Shown here one piece after another: positions 24,233 through 34,824 of a DNA stretch of 64,000 bases. Numbering within the stretch: position 1 is the first letter of the stretch; the number at the start of each line of letters is the position of its first letter. The stretch covers positions 1-64,000 of the forward strand of contig NW_013654292.1 of NCBI RefSeq assembly GCF_000499385.1. The letters are read 5' to 3'. The position numbers and the translations under genes are program-made. The notes beneath the pieces are model-generated. The model saw only the letters and a list, made by a program, of their open reading frames with translations. It did no database searches and was not told where the DNA came from. Origin of the DNA: Eimeria necatrix (taxonomy: Eukaryota; Apicomplexa; Conoidasida; Eucoccidiorida; Eimeriidae).

Positions 24233-27200
24233 ATGGCCCTGATGCCATCAGTGAGCGACGAAACATCTGCTAAAACAGATTACCGGAGCCCTCCGAAAGT
24301 TACGGGGGAGCCCGCTCACACTACTTCTCCTGCTCACAGTGCGGGAGGGGGCCCTCTTGCAGCAGTTTCCCCTGGGGGAGCTTCCGTTTCAGCAGAAGGA
24401 GATGATCTACTTCGCCGTATGCAGTCTGCATTGGAGGAGGATGACACTGTGGACATGCTGTTGCCGTCTCTGACGGCGCTTCACGTGTTGCCTTCCTCGA
24501 CTAGCGATGTGGCTTTGGGCCGGATGGGTGCTGACACTGGTAGTTCAATTTCTGAACTGTTGCAGTGCACAGGGACATCAGTAAGAGGGGGCAGTAGAGA
24601 TATCGTGGGCTCAACAGTGGCTGAAGATGATCCTAACGCCCGGTCGCGCAACTTAGGGCTGGGGCTTGCTGCTCTACATAAGCTGCAGCAGCAGCAACGT
24701 ATGGCACAGCAGCAGCAACAGGAACGCCAGCAGAAGAAGCAGATAGAGAGTGAGCATGCCGCAGCTCATGGTGGTGGCGGTGCTGAGAGGGAGGATCTTT
24801 TGGAGTCGCAGCAGCAGCAGCCTCAACTGCAGCAACAGCGTGTTTTGCCCCCTTTCTGTGAACACAATCTGGAGGATGCTCCCGAGCAGCCACGGGTGAC
24901 GGGCAAGTCCTGTGTTCCTCACAAAGAGGCCACGCATCATATGGAACAGCAGCGGACTGAAAATGGGGAAAAAAAGAATACAGAGATGCAGGGGCAGCGG
25001 ATAGAGGTGCATGAGCAGCAGCAACTGAATGTGGAAGAAAAGAGTCAGCATTTGGAACTTGAAGGATCTGTCCAAGTGTCTAGCGGGCCTCAGCTCTTGG
25101 AGCCTTTTACTCTTTCAGCGGCTACAGTGGCTAATGGCTCAGCAGCACAGGAACTAGACTCGCAAGCAGCAGCATCAGCTGTAGCCCCCGCAACAACTCT
25201 GGCCCTCGCAGCAACTCCTGAGGCGAATCTTCCATCGGTCGCGGAGACTAGTAAAGAGAGTGCACCACTAGCTTTCCTACCAGCAGCTACAGCTACGGCA
25301 TCGATGGAACTAAATTCTGCATTCACGCGGGCACGTGAGGAAGTCTTGGCGGATACAGAAACTAACAAGGGCTCTCCCTTAGCGGAAGAGTTGTCATGTC
25401 GTCTGCAGAGTCCCTCGGCACCGCCGAATCTGAGATCAGAGGTTTCGGCCACCACAGAAAGTGACAAACTCTCATCAGTGGATCCAAATAAATGTTTTTC
25501 AAGGGAAGCAGAGTCAACAACGCAACAGCCCGCCGAAGTAGAATGCTTTGCAGGAACTGCGCCAGAAGATGCGGCAGAACCAGCTGATGCAAAATCTACA
25601 GCAGGAGCGAACCATGAAGGAAACATAGGGATGCCATACTCGTGTTCTCCCGAGTCTGTTAGTTGTTTGCCTCCCCGGACAGCAGAGGAAGAGGTAGCGC
25701 TTTGCGCTGCGGGGGGTCCAGGTGGCCCCGAGGAAGCTGCGGTAGTTGCGGAGGCGGAAACAGTAGGCGAGTTGCTGCGCAGTTTGCATCGGCAGGTGCA
25801 GCAGCTACCACAGCAGCATGAACATTCCGGCGGACGGCCGTCGGCCATAGAGACTTTGGGCAGAATTGAGCAGCGGTTGCGGCTTGCCTTAGAGGCTGTC
25901 GATGCTGATGTAGCAGCGCTCCAGCGAGAGGCAGCAGCGACGGCAGTAGCAACCGTCTCCTCAGTGGGGTATTCAGCAGCACCGCGGTCTGGGAGTCCCT
26001 CTGATGACTCAGGGCAGCAGCCACAGCAGCAGCGCGAGCCTGATGCGCCTCATGGGGATGAAGGGGATGTAGAGGATGAAGAAGGCTTTAAGGGCGCAGA
26101 TTCAGGAGATGGACCCAATGCAACAGCAGCAGCTGCAGCGGCCGCGGCAGCAGCTGCAGCAGCAGGAGCTACAGCTAACGTGACAGGGCTGTGGTCGCAT
26201 CCATGCCGAGCTTTGCTTCGGGCAGCGCTGCAGTCAGCGGGACGCCAGCTGCCTAAGGGCAAACGGAGGGGTGCTCGCGGGGCCCCACGGGAATGGGGAG
26301 AAGCAACAAGGCATCGGCCACCGCTTGACGTTCTGTGTCTTGCCGCCTCTCAGACAAAGGCTGAGTGCAGCCTCACTCCAGAGGAGGCAGCCGCCGCTGC
26401 TGCTGCAGCTGCCGTAGCAGCTACGGCTGCTGCTAATGGATCCGAAGCCGCCGCTGTCGCTGCTGCAGCTGCAGAAGTTCTGCTGCCGCTGGATGCAGCA
26501 GCAGCAGCAGGGGAGAGTGTCAAGAGGGTCCCGTGGTTGCCAGCTGAGGGGCCCATGGTTGACAGTTTGGCTGCTGCAAACCATTCACAGGCTTTTGCCG
26601 CTGGGCTCCCGTTATTACGTGAAATTTGCCGCGTTGCTACTGTCGAGCTCCGCATCCGCCCGCCAGCTGCTGCTGTTGCTTCCACAGCTGGTGGTGGTGG
26701 ATTAACCGCCACCGCAGGATCTGTACCATTTGGCGCCATAGGAGGACCCATTGGTATTGCCGGCTTGAGGCGTTTGGGGCTTCCAGGAGACCAGCCGCTT
26801 CACCATCGAGGCCCGTTATGGGTGGACCCTCCTCCAGCAGACGACGACGACGAAGGGCTTCGAGGCTCGCCACCTGTTGCAGGGTCGTCATCATGTAATG
26901 AGCAAGTCATGCTGTTTCTTAGACGGGACTTGTTTCCACGTCAGTGGCTGCAGTGGCTCCAGGAACAGCCAGTGTGCTGCAAAGCGCAACTGCTGCTGCC
27001 TCCTGGATACGAGGAGAGCGTGCATAACGATCCTGATCCTCTTGGCGCTGGTAGAAACCCCCGTGATCCCGCGCAGCCTGTTTTAAGGCTTAGAAGACTT
27101 TGTGTGCGCTCTTCCTCCACGGTGACGGGGCAGGCCACCACGGAAGCAAAGATGAAAGAAGCGGAGCCAGCAGCAGCAGAACGAGTGACAGAAAGATTGA

Positions 27201-28033
27201 CAGAGATAGAAAGGACAGCAGCGGCAACGGCGCCTCGTCCAGAGGACGCAACGAAGGCTGAAGAGAGGAACCTTGAGGGCCCGCTTTTGATAGATGACGC
27301 TCTGACGCTGATATGGAAGCAGCAGAGACGGCAACAGGATGCGCTAGAGCAACTCCTGCAACAGTTAAAACATCTGAGTAGAGGCGTAACAATGCAGCAG
27401 CTCGTGCTGCTTGCGTCAATTGTGGATTCCATGGATGCAGCGGACGCGGCAGCAGCTGCGGCAGCCGTCGGGGACCCAGATACTGCTCTCTTTACAAACG
27501 GGAACAGCAATTCAGCCAGTTCAACAGCAGCAGCGTGTACAAATAATGGTGAGGGCGTGCAGCAGCAGCATGCTCAGCAGATAGAGCGACTCCAGAAGCT
27601 CCACGAGTGGCTCGGGTTGTTCCCTCGTTATGGAATATCTGCGGGACGCGCTGTTGCGTTGCTGGCAGCAGCAGGAGAGCAGCAGCAGCAGGATCAACTG
27701 CAACCTGAGGCGGAGTTCATAGATATCAAGCTCACCTTTGGTAGCCTCATGCCTTTCCCAGATGAGGATCCTGGCGTAATCGCTGCATTCTCCCTACCCT
27801 ATAGGCGGGGACCGCAGCAGCCGTGGACATGGGACTTGAAAATACTAGAAGGGGCCCTTCGCAGCGGCCAGGGACCTTCCTGGGGCCCTTACAGTATCCA
27901 GACAGTTGGGCAAAGGATTTCTGAGAGGCAGCAGCGCCTGAGTTTTCTCCTGCGGCAGCAGAAGATCGTCTGCAGAGCCATGTACAAGGCGTGGAGAAGG
28001 TACTTCCTAGCTCTGCAGTTCTGCGCTGCATAG
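24233..28033 (+). CDS. Large low-complexity protein with conserved-looking C-terminus
   Basis: One uninterrupted frame from ATG 24233 to TAG 28031-28033 codes for 1266 residues with no recognised domain. The first half is rich in Ser, Ala, Gln and Glu, with Gln tracts near residues 150-205. Poly-Ala runs lie near residues 630 and 720-770. An acidic patch (EGDVEDEEGF) lies near residue 615. The last 350 residues look more like a folded protein: VMLFLRRDLFPRQWLQWLQEQ, a charged coiled coil near IWKQQRRQQDALEQLLQQ, WGPYSIQTVGQRISERQQRL, and a basic IQ-like end KIVCRAMYKAWRRYFLALQ. Homopolymers are coded mainly by GCA and CAG, as expected for Eimeria. Hidden introns are possible but not needed. 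A nuclear or scaffold role is a guess from composition only. Confidence 0.72.
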   Translation: MALMPSVSDETSAKTDYRSPPKVTGEPAHTTSPAHSAGGGPLAAVSPGGASVSAEGDDLLRRMQSALEEDDTVDMLLPSLTALHVLPSSTSDVALGRMGADTGSSISELLQCTGTSVRGGSRDIVGSTVAEDDPNARSRNLGLGLAALHKLQQQQRMAQQQQQERQQKKQIESEHAAAHGGGGAEREDLLESQQQQPQLQQQRVLPPFCEHNLEDAPEQPRVTGKSCVPHKEATHHMEQQRTENGEKKNTEMQGQRIEVHEQQQLNVEEKSQHLELEGSVQVSSGPQLLEPFTLSAATVANGSAAQELDSQAAASAVAPATTLALAATPEANLPSVAETSKESAPLAFLPAATATASMELNSAFTRAREEVLADTETNKGSPLAEELSCRLQSPSAPPNLRSEVSATTESDKLSSVDPNKCFSREAESTTQQPAEVECFAGTAPEDAAEPADAKSTAGANHEGNIGMPYSCSPESVSCLPPRTAEEEVALCAAGGPGGPEEAAVVAEAETVGELLRSLHRQVQQLPQQHEHSGGRPSAIETLGRIEQRLRLALEAVDADVAALQREAAATAVATVSSVGYSAAPRSGSPSDDSGQQPQQQREPDAPHGDEGDVEDEEGFKGADSGDGPNATAAAAAAAAAAAAAGATANVTGLWSHPCRALLRAALQSAGRQLPKGKRRGARGAPREWGEATRHRPPLDVLCLAASQTKAECSLTPEEAAAAAAAAAVAATAAANGSEAAAVAAAAAEVLLPLDAAAAAGESVKRVPWLPAEGPMVDSLAAANHSQAFAAGLPLLREICRVATVELRIRPPAAAVASTAGGGGLTATAGSVPFGAIGGPIGIAGLRRLGLPGDQPLHHRGPLWVDPPPADDDDEGLRGSPPVAGSSSCNEQVMLFLRRDLFPRQWLQWLQEQPVCCKAQLLLPPGYEESVHNDPDPLGAGRNPRDPAQPVLRLRRLCVRSSSTVTGQATTEAKMKEAEPAAAERVTERLTEIERTAAATAPRPEDATKAEERNLEGPLLIDDALTLIWKQQRRQQDALEQLLQQLKHLSRGVTMQQLVLLASIVDSMDAADAAAAAAAVGDPDTALFTNGNSNSASSTAAACTNNGEGVQQQHAQQIERLQKLHEWLGLFPRYGISAGRAVALLAAAGEQQQQDQLQPEAEFIDIKLTFGSLMPFPDEDPGVIAAFSLPYRRGPQQPWTWDLKILEGALRSGQGPSWGPYSIQTVGQRISERQQRLSFLLRQQKIVCRAMYKAWRRYFLALQFCAA
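26119..26172 (+). repeat. GCA/GCN tract coding poly-Ala
   Basis: Trinucleotide run rich in GCA and GCN codons, inside the large low-complexity gene. It codes for about 17 mostly Ala residues. Confidence 0.8.
26385..26515 (+). repeat. Second Ala-coding GCN cluster
   Basis: Clustered GCC, GCT and GCA codons give three Ala-rich runs separated by short Thr, Asn, Glu and Val interruptions. The mixed codon use suggests an older or selected tract, unlike pure CAG slippage. Confidence 0.7.
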
Positions 28034-28596
28034 TCCATCTTCCGTTGTTCGCTTTGTACGAAAGTTCATTGCCTGGACAACTGGGCCGCAGCGTTGTGTG
28101 TATGCACGCTTTGAAGCCTATATGTGCAGTTGTTTACTTCCACGTACATGCTTGGTGTCTTCAAGTCTGGCACCCCCTATGTGTTCTCGTGCTTCTTGGG
28201 TGTGCTGTTTTCCCGTCTTTTTGAATTATTTTCTTCACTTCACGTTTAAAATTGCTCTTCCATCATAACCATTGTGCTTCCACATATTTACCATTGTGAG
28301 CTTTTCATGGCAGCGCGCATCTTGCGGTCGCTAACTCCACACCGACTGCATTAATGCTTGGTCGCACTCCGTCTTGATTCCGGTTAGCTAAATTTGCTTT
28401 TTATGTATGTGCGTCCATGTGCGGACTTACTTGTCAGTGTGGTCACGCGTTGGTTTGCAATATTTGTTCGTTATTTGCTTGCCAATTTTTGCACTGCAGC
28501 CACCGTCGTCAGCTCGAAAGGCGCCGTCTGCTATCGGGCGATGTGTTTGGGTGGGGGGTTCTCCCGGTGCGTGCAGTAGACCATCCGTCTCTTTTG
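28034..28596. other. Intergenic region between the low-complexity and SANT genes
   Basis: T-rich, with no supported coding sequence. It probably holds the 3' end of one gene and the promoter or 5' leader of the next. The frame of the SANT gene stays open to the left of its chosen ATG, so a longer N-terminus is possible. Confidence 0.5.
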
Positions 28597-31562
28597 ATGG
28601 CGCTACCTGCGGGCTTCCGGCAGGGAAATCCCAGAGAGCCATATGAGAAACAGTACAGCAGAGATATGCAAGACGACGCAAACGGTGGCCACGACAGGTC
28701 GCGGAGACAAACGGACGTGACGGGTAGGGCTTGTTTACTGTTTGCTCTGCAGCTGCATGTCACGGAGTTCGACAGCTTGGCGAGCAAGTGTTGGTTATTT
28801 TGGCTTTATGTCGTAGGAACCGTAGTCGTCTTGAATTTTGTGGAGGCTCAGAGGTGGTTTATAGTGACGAACTGATGTGCGCCTTCAACACTCAGAGCAT
28901 AGGAGGTACTTGCATTACATGAAGGCCTTAACCTTCTGTTTGGTTCGCTGCAGGGCGGCGAACCCTACGCGGGGATGCATGCAACGACCGTCAAAGGGCG
29001 AAGGAGGAAGCAGCGAGCCGCGAGAGCAAGAGGGAGTGGATGCAGGCTAACTTCTCCAACCTGACGGGGCCAGGAGTGTTTTGGAGAGATTCTTGCCTTT
29101 TTTCTCAGGGCCAAAGTCTCAGGCAAAGACTTCAAAAGCAACAGGAAGGTGGTGGCGGCGTTCATCCCATTGATCTGCTGCAGACTGATCCAGATTGGGC
29201 TATCTTCGATTGGGAAAGAGAATGCGGATACACCTGCAACAGCACAAGAGTAAGCTTCTTGGTTGTTTGATAACGGAATATGAAAGGAAGTGCCCCAGTG
29301 CCCCGCTAGTTTTGCGTCCTTTCGTGTAATTTCTCCTGGCGTGTGGTACGCAGTTGTACGCACGTACAGTCGAGTGTGTTATGTCCACCTTTGTGCTCCT
29401 GCATGACCGTAGCACATGCCTCTACGCATGTAGATTCATTTAAACCCTTGAATGATAATGGTGCAGAAATATTATGAGTGTGCTTAGGATAACTACTTGA
29501 CTGTGTGGCGTCAATGCGTTTTTTTACAGGTGTTTACTCCTGTCGAGGAAGAGGCAGAAAGGAAGGCGGTCACAGTTTGGGCGGAGGCTGAGGCGAGGAC
29601 TTTCGTGGAGAAGTATCTCATGTACCCGAAGAATTTTGAAAAAATTGCAGCCTGCCTGGACGGAAAAACCACTCGAGACTGCGTGGTGAGAAAATATTAG
29701 TTCAGCTCCAGATCGTCCCCTGTTCAAGCAATTAGCTGTGGTTCGATAGGTACATCTGCTGTGGTTCGGTAGTTATACCGGTATATGCAGAAAACACGAA
29801 CAGCAGCGATCCCTTTGGATGGCGTGATGACTGGTTTTCAACCTCTTACTTGGATGCGCCACTTGTCTGTATGTGCACCACGTAGAGGAGACATATTATG
29901 CGCAGAATGCACAGCCTTGGTGTGTAAAACTTTGGAACGCCTGCCGCGGTTTACGTGCCTGTGTGGACGTGTAAGCGTGTCGGTGCTGGCGTTTTTTGTA
30001 CCTGTATTTACTGTGCGGCTGCATGTAATGCTCGCACAGTTCTCTACGTGTACAGATGTGAAAGCTCGGTGCTCCTGTGCCTGTTTTTTTTATTTCATGA
30101 CCTAGACGTAAGTGTGTTGTGCTTCTTCGTAGGATTTTTACTACCGCTTCAAGTTCAAGTTTGGGCTAAAGCGGCGACTGCAAGAGTTGGAGGACGGCAC
30201 TCGTGTCAAGAAGCGGAACAGACACATTGGCTCAAAGCAAATACGCAGAGAGGAGCTCGTAGCGGAAGTAGGGCTTTTGGTATTCAGTCATCACCACGAT
30301 GTTAGAATGGCAACTTCTGGCTGTACTTTAGAGTGGGAGAAGGCGATTTTCCTTCATATCCGATGGCCACGGATTCCTCAAGATGTTTGACAGCGTTGCG
30401 CTTCTGTGCACTTTGTGTTCACACATACGTCTTATGTGGTGCTTTCCTTAAAGCCCGGTCAACTCCCACGTTCAAACTGCAGCGTTTTACCTGCAGAAAA
30501 GGATGATGCAGAGGCAGCACGCTGCGAATGACATGTGGAGATGCATATCTTTGCAGGCTGTTTCTGGCTTATCGTCGGAGTGCGAGACGGAGCTGATGAA
30601 GCGATTCAATGGACAGAATTTTTTGCCATTTGATGCCTTTAGCGATCATCTGCTTCACCGGGAAGCGCTCCAGACGACTCTCAAGGTGCGCCGCTTTGAC
30701 TTTCTCTGAATTGTTTGCTCTCTTTCCAGCTTTGCCGTTTGAGTGTGAACTGCTGCTTTGAGGACCTGCTGGATTATATGATTTAGCAAAATGATGCTGC
30801 TGCTGTTTTCTGCCATTCATTTGTTTTGCGCTGAAGGACCCGGTGGGCTGCCGTGGGGAGGAGTGGGTAGAAGGCGACAGCGATAGCGCTGAGGTGTTCG
30901 TTGAAAATATGAGCGATGGATACTTTCTGCCGGCTTCAACCAAGGGCATTGTGGTGCCGGGCAGGGCTGTCAGCGTTCCAAACGAAATACCTTTGTGGGG
31001 TCCGCCTCAGCGGTCATTCGTGCCGGGCTGCTTGCTGGTAGATCGGCCTCAGCATTCGCATCAAGAGGGAGCCGATGCAGATGCATCCCCCCCCGCATCT
31101 GGACTTCCTCTTACGTTGAAGTATCATCAGCTCGACACCCTTCTCACGTGTGTGCAAATAGCATCCCGTAGATTTTGCCCACAGGAAGAAGATGGCCCCT
31201 CTTACATGACGCGTTCCCGCGCTGCTCGGTCTCGACCTGGGCCATTCGGGACGACAGTGGGAGGCCCCACTCTGCAGCAATTTAATGCTGGATGGGGGCG
31301 TTTTGGTGCCGTTGGTGGTCACAGTGGGCATGCGGGTCCTGTCGGCACTGGGCAACTGTCTCCTGTATCCAGGGTCGTTGACTCTTTGGTGGTGCGACTT
31401 AAAGGGATTGTGCGAGGAATGCAGCACACTATACGCACTGGGTCAAGGGAAAGAAGGCGATCTCAGACTGACGATCCCGAATCGGGGGCACCACCAGTTC
31501 CAACCAGTCCTGCCTCCTCTCTGAAAATCAGTGGAGAGGAGCTGCCAGCGCCTCTTGAATAA
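28597..31562 (+). CDS. SANT-domain corepressor-like nuclear protein
   Basis: Six exons (28597-28723, 28954-29249, 29530-29685, 30133-30267, 30497-30685, 30837-31562) join in phase to about 542 residues. A SANT domain spans about 155-203: W158, FVEKYLMYPKNFEKIAACL, then GKTTRDCV joined across the exon 3-4 junction to DFYYRFKFKFGLKRR. The YPKNF...I...L..KTT..C..FYY pattern is that of SANT domains in NCoR/SMRT- and REST-corepressor-type proteins, which bind histone tails and activate deacetylases. The N-terminus is highly charged. The C-terminal exon is rich in Pro, Gly and Ser and carries Arg-rich patches. The DAD-type first SANT of NCoR was not seen, so the name is by analogy. The exon 6 acceptor (CTGAAG) is not ideal. 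Probable role: a histone deacetylase complex subunit. Confidence 0.82.
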
Positions 31563-33365
31563 AAAGCAAATATGTGTATATAGAACGGTAGTGACGTTGG
31601 AACAGTCTGCTACTTTGTAGCAGGGGCGTCAGTCACGGGCTCATTGGACAAGCTTAGGCTCTATGATCGAATGTAGTCCAGTGACAGTTGCGAATATGCT
31701 CAGCATGTACACGATGCTGGCATGTCTTGTATCCCCTACTTGCCACGATTACGCGGAGCCAGAAAAGCTTTTTTTTGAGTGTTGCAAAGCTCATAGGCGG
31801 CAAAGCACCATGGACTCAGCTGAGGGCTGTCTATCTAGCTAGCAAGCTGTGTGGTTCAGGAAGAGCCAAGCAGGTGAAACGGCGCCTTGGGGGCCGCGGT
31901 AAGTGCAATTATTACTTAGGATTTGCGCGGCGCGAGCGTAGATGAGAATATAACGAGCTGGAGCAATATCTTGTTCCCATCATCCCCCCTGAACTATGGC
32001 ACTTGAGCCGGGCCGGAAGCTACGGTGAGCACGCTGTAGAGGGAACGGAGATCACACAAACTGCAGTGCCTTGTCTTTTTCCTGAACACTTGGGCGCTTC
32101 TGGGCCAGTTGCAAAAAAGTCACTTAACTGGGAAGCTGTGGATGTGGGCGGGTCGTTAGGCTACTAGTTGGCAGTAGCAGGCGGCGTGGGCCCACAAACG
32201 TAACTCTCAATAACTGCCCTCTTAGCCACGTGACAGAATGCACTGCGGGCATCACTACAGCAGGTTGGTGCTTTCATGGTGTCAGCGATTCCGGGAGTGT
32301 CCACAGGGCTGTGCTTGCGCTTCTGGATTTGCCTCTGCGGCCGTCATGGGCAGATGCCCTTAGGCTGAGTGATGCAACAGTGCTTGGACTTCATGAAGGA
32401 TATCACTGAAGCATGGACTGCTTTTTGCGGCAGCTTGTGACTCTAGAGACTTCACAGGGGCGCTACTAGCGTTCAGCTAACGCCTTAAAAGCAGTGGCTG
32501 CTCATCAATTTTTTGCCGAAAACCGGGCTCTTTGAATGGTATAAAAACTTATGCGATTCTTTTTGTTATTCGTGTACCACAGCGAGTCACACACAGGTAG
32601 TAGGGACAATAACAAAACCGCATGCAATCGAGTGCTCGCTGCCAGTGGAAACGCCAATGGTCGGAAGGCCAAACTCTGAGTTATGGGAGTCTGCAGGCCC
32701 AACTGGGTACAAAAAATAATAAAAAGTCAAGAGGATGTATCTGATTGAAGAAGAAACATAACAGATGCTATTCGGTTGCAGAGTACAGCAAGAAAGAGTG
32801 AACCCGGCTCACCTGTGGGTGCATCAAGCTGTTCTATCATCACCGCTCTTCGTTGACGCTCATTGGCGATTGCTGTGACTCTGGAACCCGCATTCTCCTC
32901 TGTTTTTCTAAGAATCGGATTATAGTTCTTACTTACTTATCTTCAGGTAAGCTCAACAAAGAGTCCTACTCGGACTGATGGCAATGGTCCGCCTGGCGCT
33001 TGCACCGGCCATGGCTGTCGGTGTTCCATGTTGCGTGCAGTGCTGACTGCGTGCCTCGGTTTCGGTGCTCTATATAATTTATTTGGATGGCTGAGAACAA
33101 TAGGGTGTGGACTAGCTGAATTTCAGACTTGTCGCCGAGAACGGAAGTCGAGTGTGCATTGCACGCGCCGTTAGCGGAGCGGAGAATTATGCTTCGTACA
33201 TCCGGAGGCAAATTCACGTAATATTTCGGTCTGTACTGTGTTTGTGGTGTGTTGTTGACAGCATAGACTCTGTGAAGGTGCGAATGATGATAGTCGGTGC
33301 GTTACTACGCTGCTGCAGGATTTCCCAACTGGATTCATACTAAGCTTACTTGCAGATCTGAGGAA
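31563..33365. other. Intergenic region upstream of the light-chain gene
   Basis: No supported gene. It contains the SANT gene 3' flank and presumably the promoter of the EF-hand gene. The short open frames seen have no family signature. Confidence 0.6.
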
Positions 33366-34152
33366 ATGTCACCCGACCCTCGCCTTCGAGAAGCTTTTGC
33401 TCTTTTTGACCGAGATGGTGATGGTGAATTGACGTCCAGCGAGGCCCTGCTCGCGATTCGCTCAATAGGTGTCGTCGTGAATGCAGATGAAGCGAACGGC
33501 ATTCCCGCTGTGAGCTCACACCAGAATACTGTCGATTGTTTGCAGCGCTGCGGAACTCAGGATTGTTGCACTTTTGTAGAAATGCCCACCTACTTGAGGA
33601 AGCACAGCGCTTTAGATGCCATGCAGGAAGTGCCTTGTCTGTGTTTCGATGTTACAGTCGATGTCGTGGGACCAGTTTGAGAGCTGGGTTACGAAGAAAT
33701 TGAGCGGTTCCAACCCGGAGGCCGACCTTATCAAATCATTCAAGGTGTTTGACACAAAGGGCGACGGCACCCTTTCCACTGATGAGCTCATGCAAGTAAG
33801 ACAGTAGTGACAGTATGCTGCGTGGTCAACTCGCACGCTTTTGGGCACATTCCCCGGTATGGGGAGGAAAGGGTGTACAAAGAGCTGGCTAACAGTGGAT
33901 TCACCGGCACATGCTGTATAGCCTTGTTCGCGGTGCCAGTTGTTCACTGTGAATGTGTTTCTCCTACGTGGGTAGTTTTCTTACGGGCGCGCCTCAGCAG
34001 AGATTGGTGCGTTGATGCTCCTGTAGGTTATGAAGACCCTTGGGGATATACTGACGGACGAAGAGGTGGAGAAGATGGTGCAAGACGCCGACCCCAGTAA
34101 GTCGGGTCGGATTAAGTACGCGGAGTTTGTGAAGGTTCTCTTGAGCAACTAA
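33366..34152 (+). CDS. Calmodulin-like EF-hand protein, probable myosin essential light chain
   Basis: Three exons (33366-33509, 33658-33795, 34027-34152), all phase 0, give 135 residues. This is shorter than calmodulin (149) and matches the size of the Toxoplasma essential light chain ELC1 of the gliding motor. Canonical calcium loops are DRDGDGELTSSE (15-26), DTKGDGTLSTDE (80-91) and DPSKSGRIKYAE (116-127, with Ser at chelating positions 3 and 5). The second EF-hand, around WDQFESWV, has no acidic loop and is dead for calcium. The starting context REAFALFDRDGDGE is typical of the calmodulin superfamily. In related parasites such chains bind the neck of myosin A under the plasma membrane. 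A free calmodulin-like sensor is the alternative. Confidence 0.85.
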
Positions 34153-34824
34153 CTTTTGCTTGCATTAGCAGAGGATACCATAGCTTGCTTCGAAGGGCAG
34201 GTTCAAGTCTTTGCCGAGAGGGAACGGCGTGCATTCTTATGCGCTCCGTCGGGAGCGTCGCTCACCGAGTGCAGTATCACGTGAGTCGGCAGGTGGATTC
34301 CTGAATACCGTGATTGTGCACGATCTAGAGGCTGTATCAACATGAACAACCTGAACAGCAGTGCGTCTAAATCGTCAGGTGCTGTACCGCGCCAGTAGCC
34401 GAAGCAGCCACACTAGGACTTCTGTGTCCGCTGAGACAATACCAACATCTTTCTTCGGGGATACAGGCGAATTTGGGGGACTACACGCACCAAGGTACAG
34501 ATAGTCAGAAGCTGAAAAGCAGCGGCGGCCACAGCCTTTAAGAGAGTCTGGCGGAACATTCTGCCAGGCATGTCAAGCATGCGCCTAAATTAACAGTTTA
34601 ACTACAACCGTCAGTTTTTTTCCGTGAATGTTCTATGCCAATATCGAAGTGCCTTTGCGCGTATTGACGACTGTACCGGTCGCACGCGGGAAGCAAGCCA
34701 CCCGCACCCATTACTGGGGGCACAAGTTGTGGGAAGATGTTGTTAGGACGGTTTGTACGAATTGCGGTGCCTAGTGGAGCCACTTGCCCGCGGTCTGTCG
34801 GTAGCAGGACATTCATGCTGCCAG
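34153..34824. other. Gap between convergent light-chain and membrane-protein genes
   Basis: No coding sequence is supported. The two flanking genes converge here, so it should hold both 3' untranslated regions and polyadenylation sites. Confidence 0.6.

Noticed and set aside
25090..25848. 252-residue minus-strand frame
   Set aside because: It is antisense to the low-complexity gene and made of Ser, Ala and Cys runs, as expected from its repeat-rich codons.
26941..27510. 189-residue minus-strand frame
   Set aside because: It is antisense to the C-terminal half of the low-complexity gene, whose plus-strand frame is longer and more protein-like.
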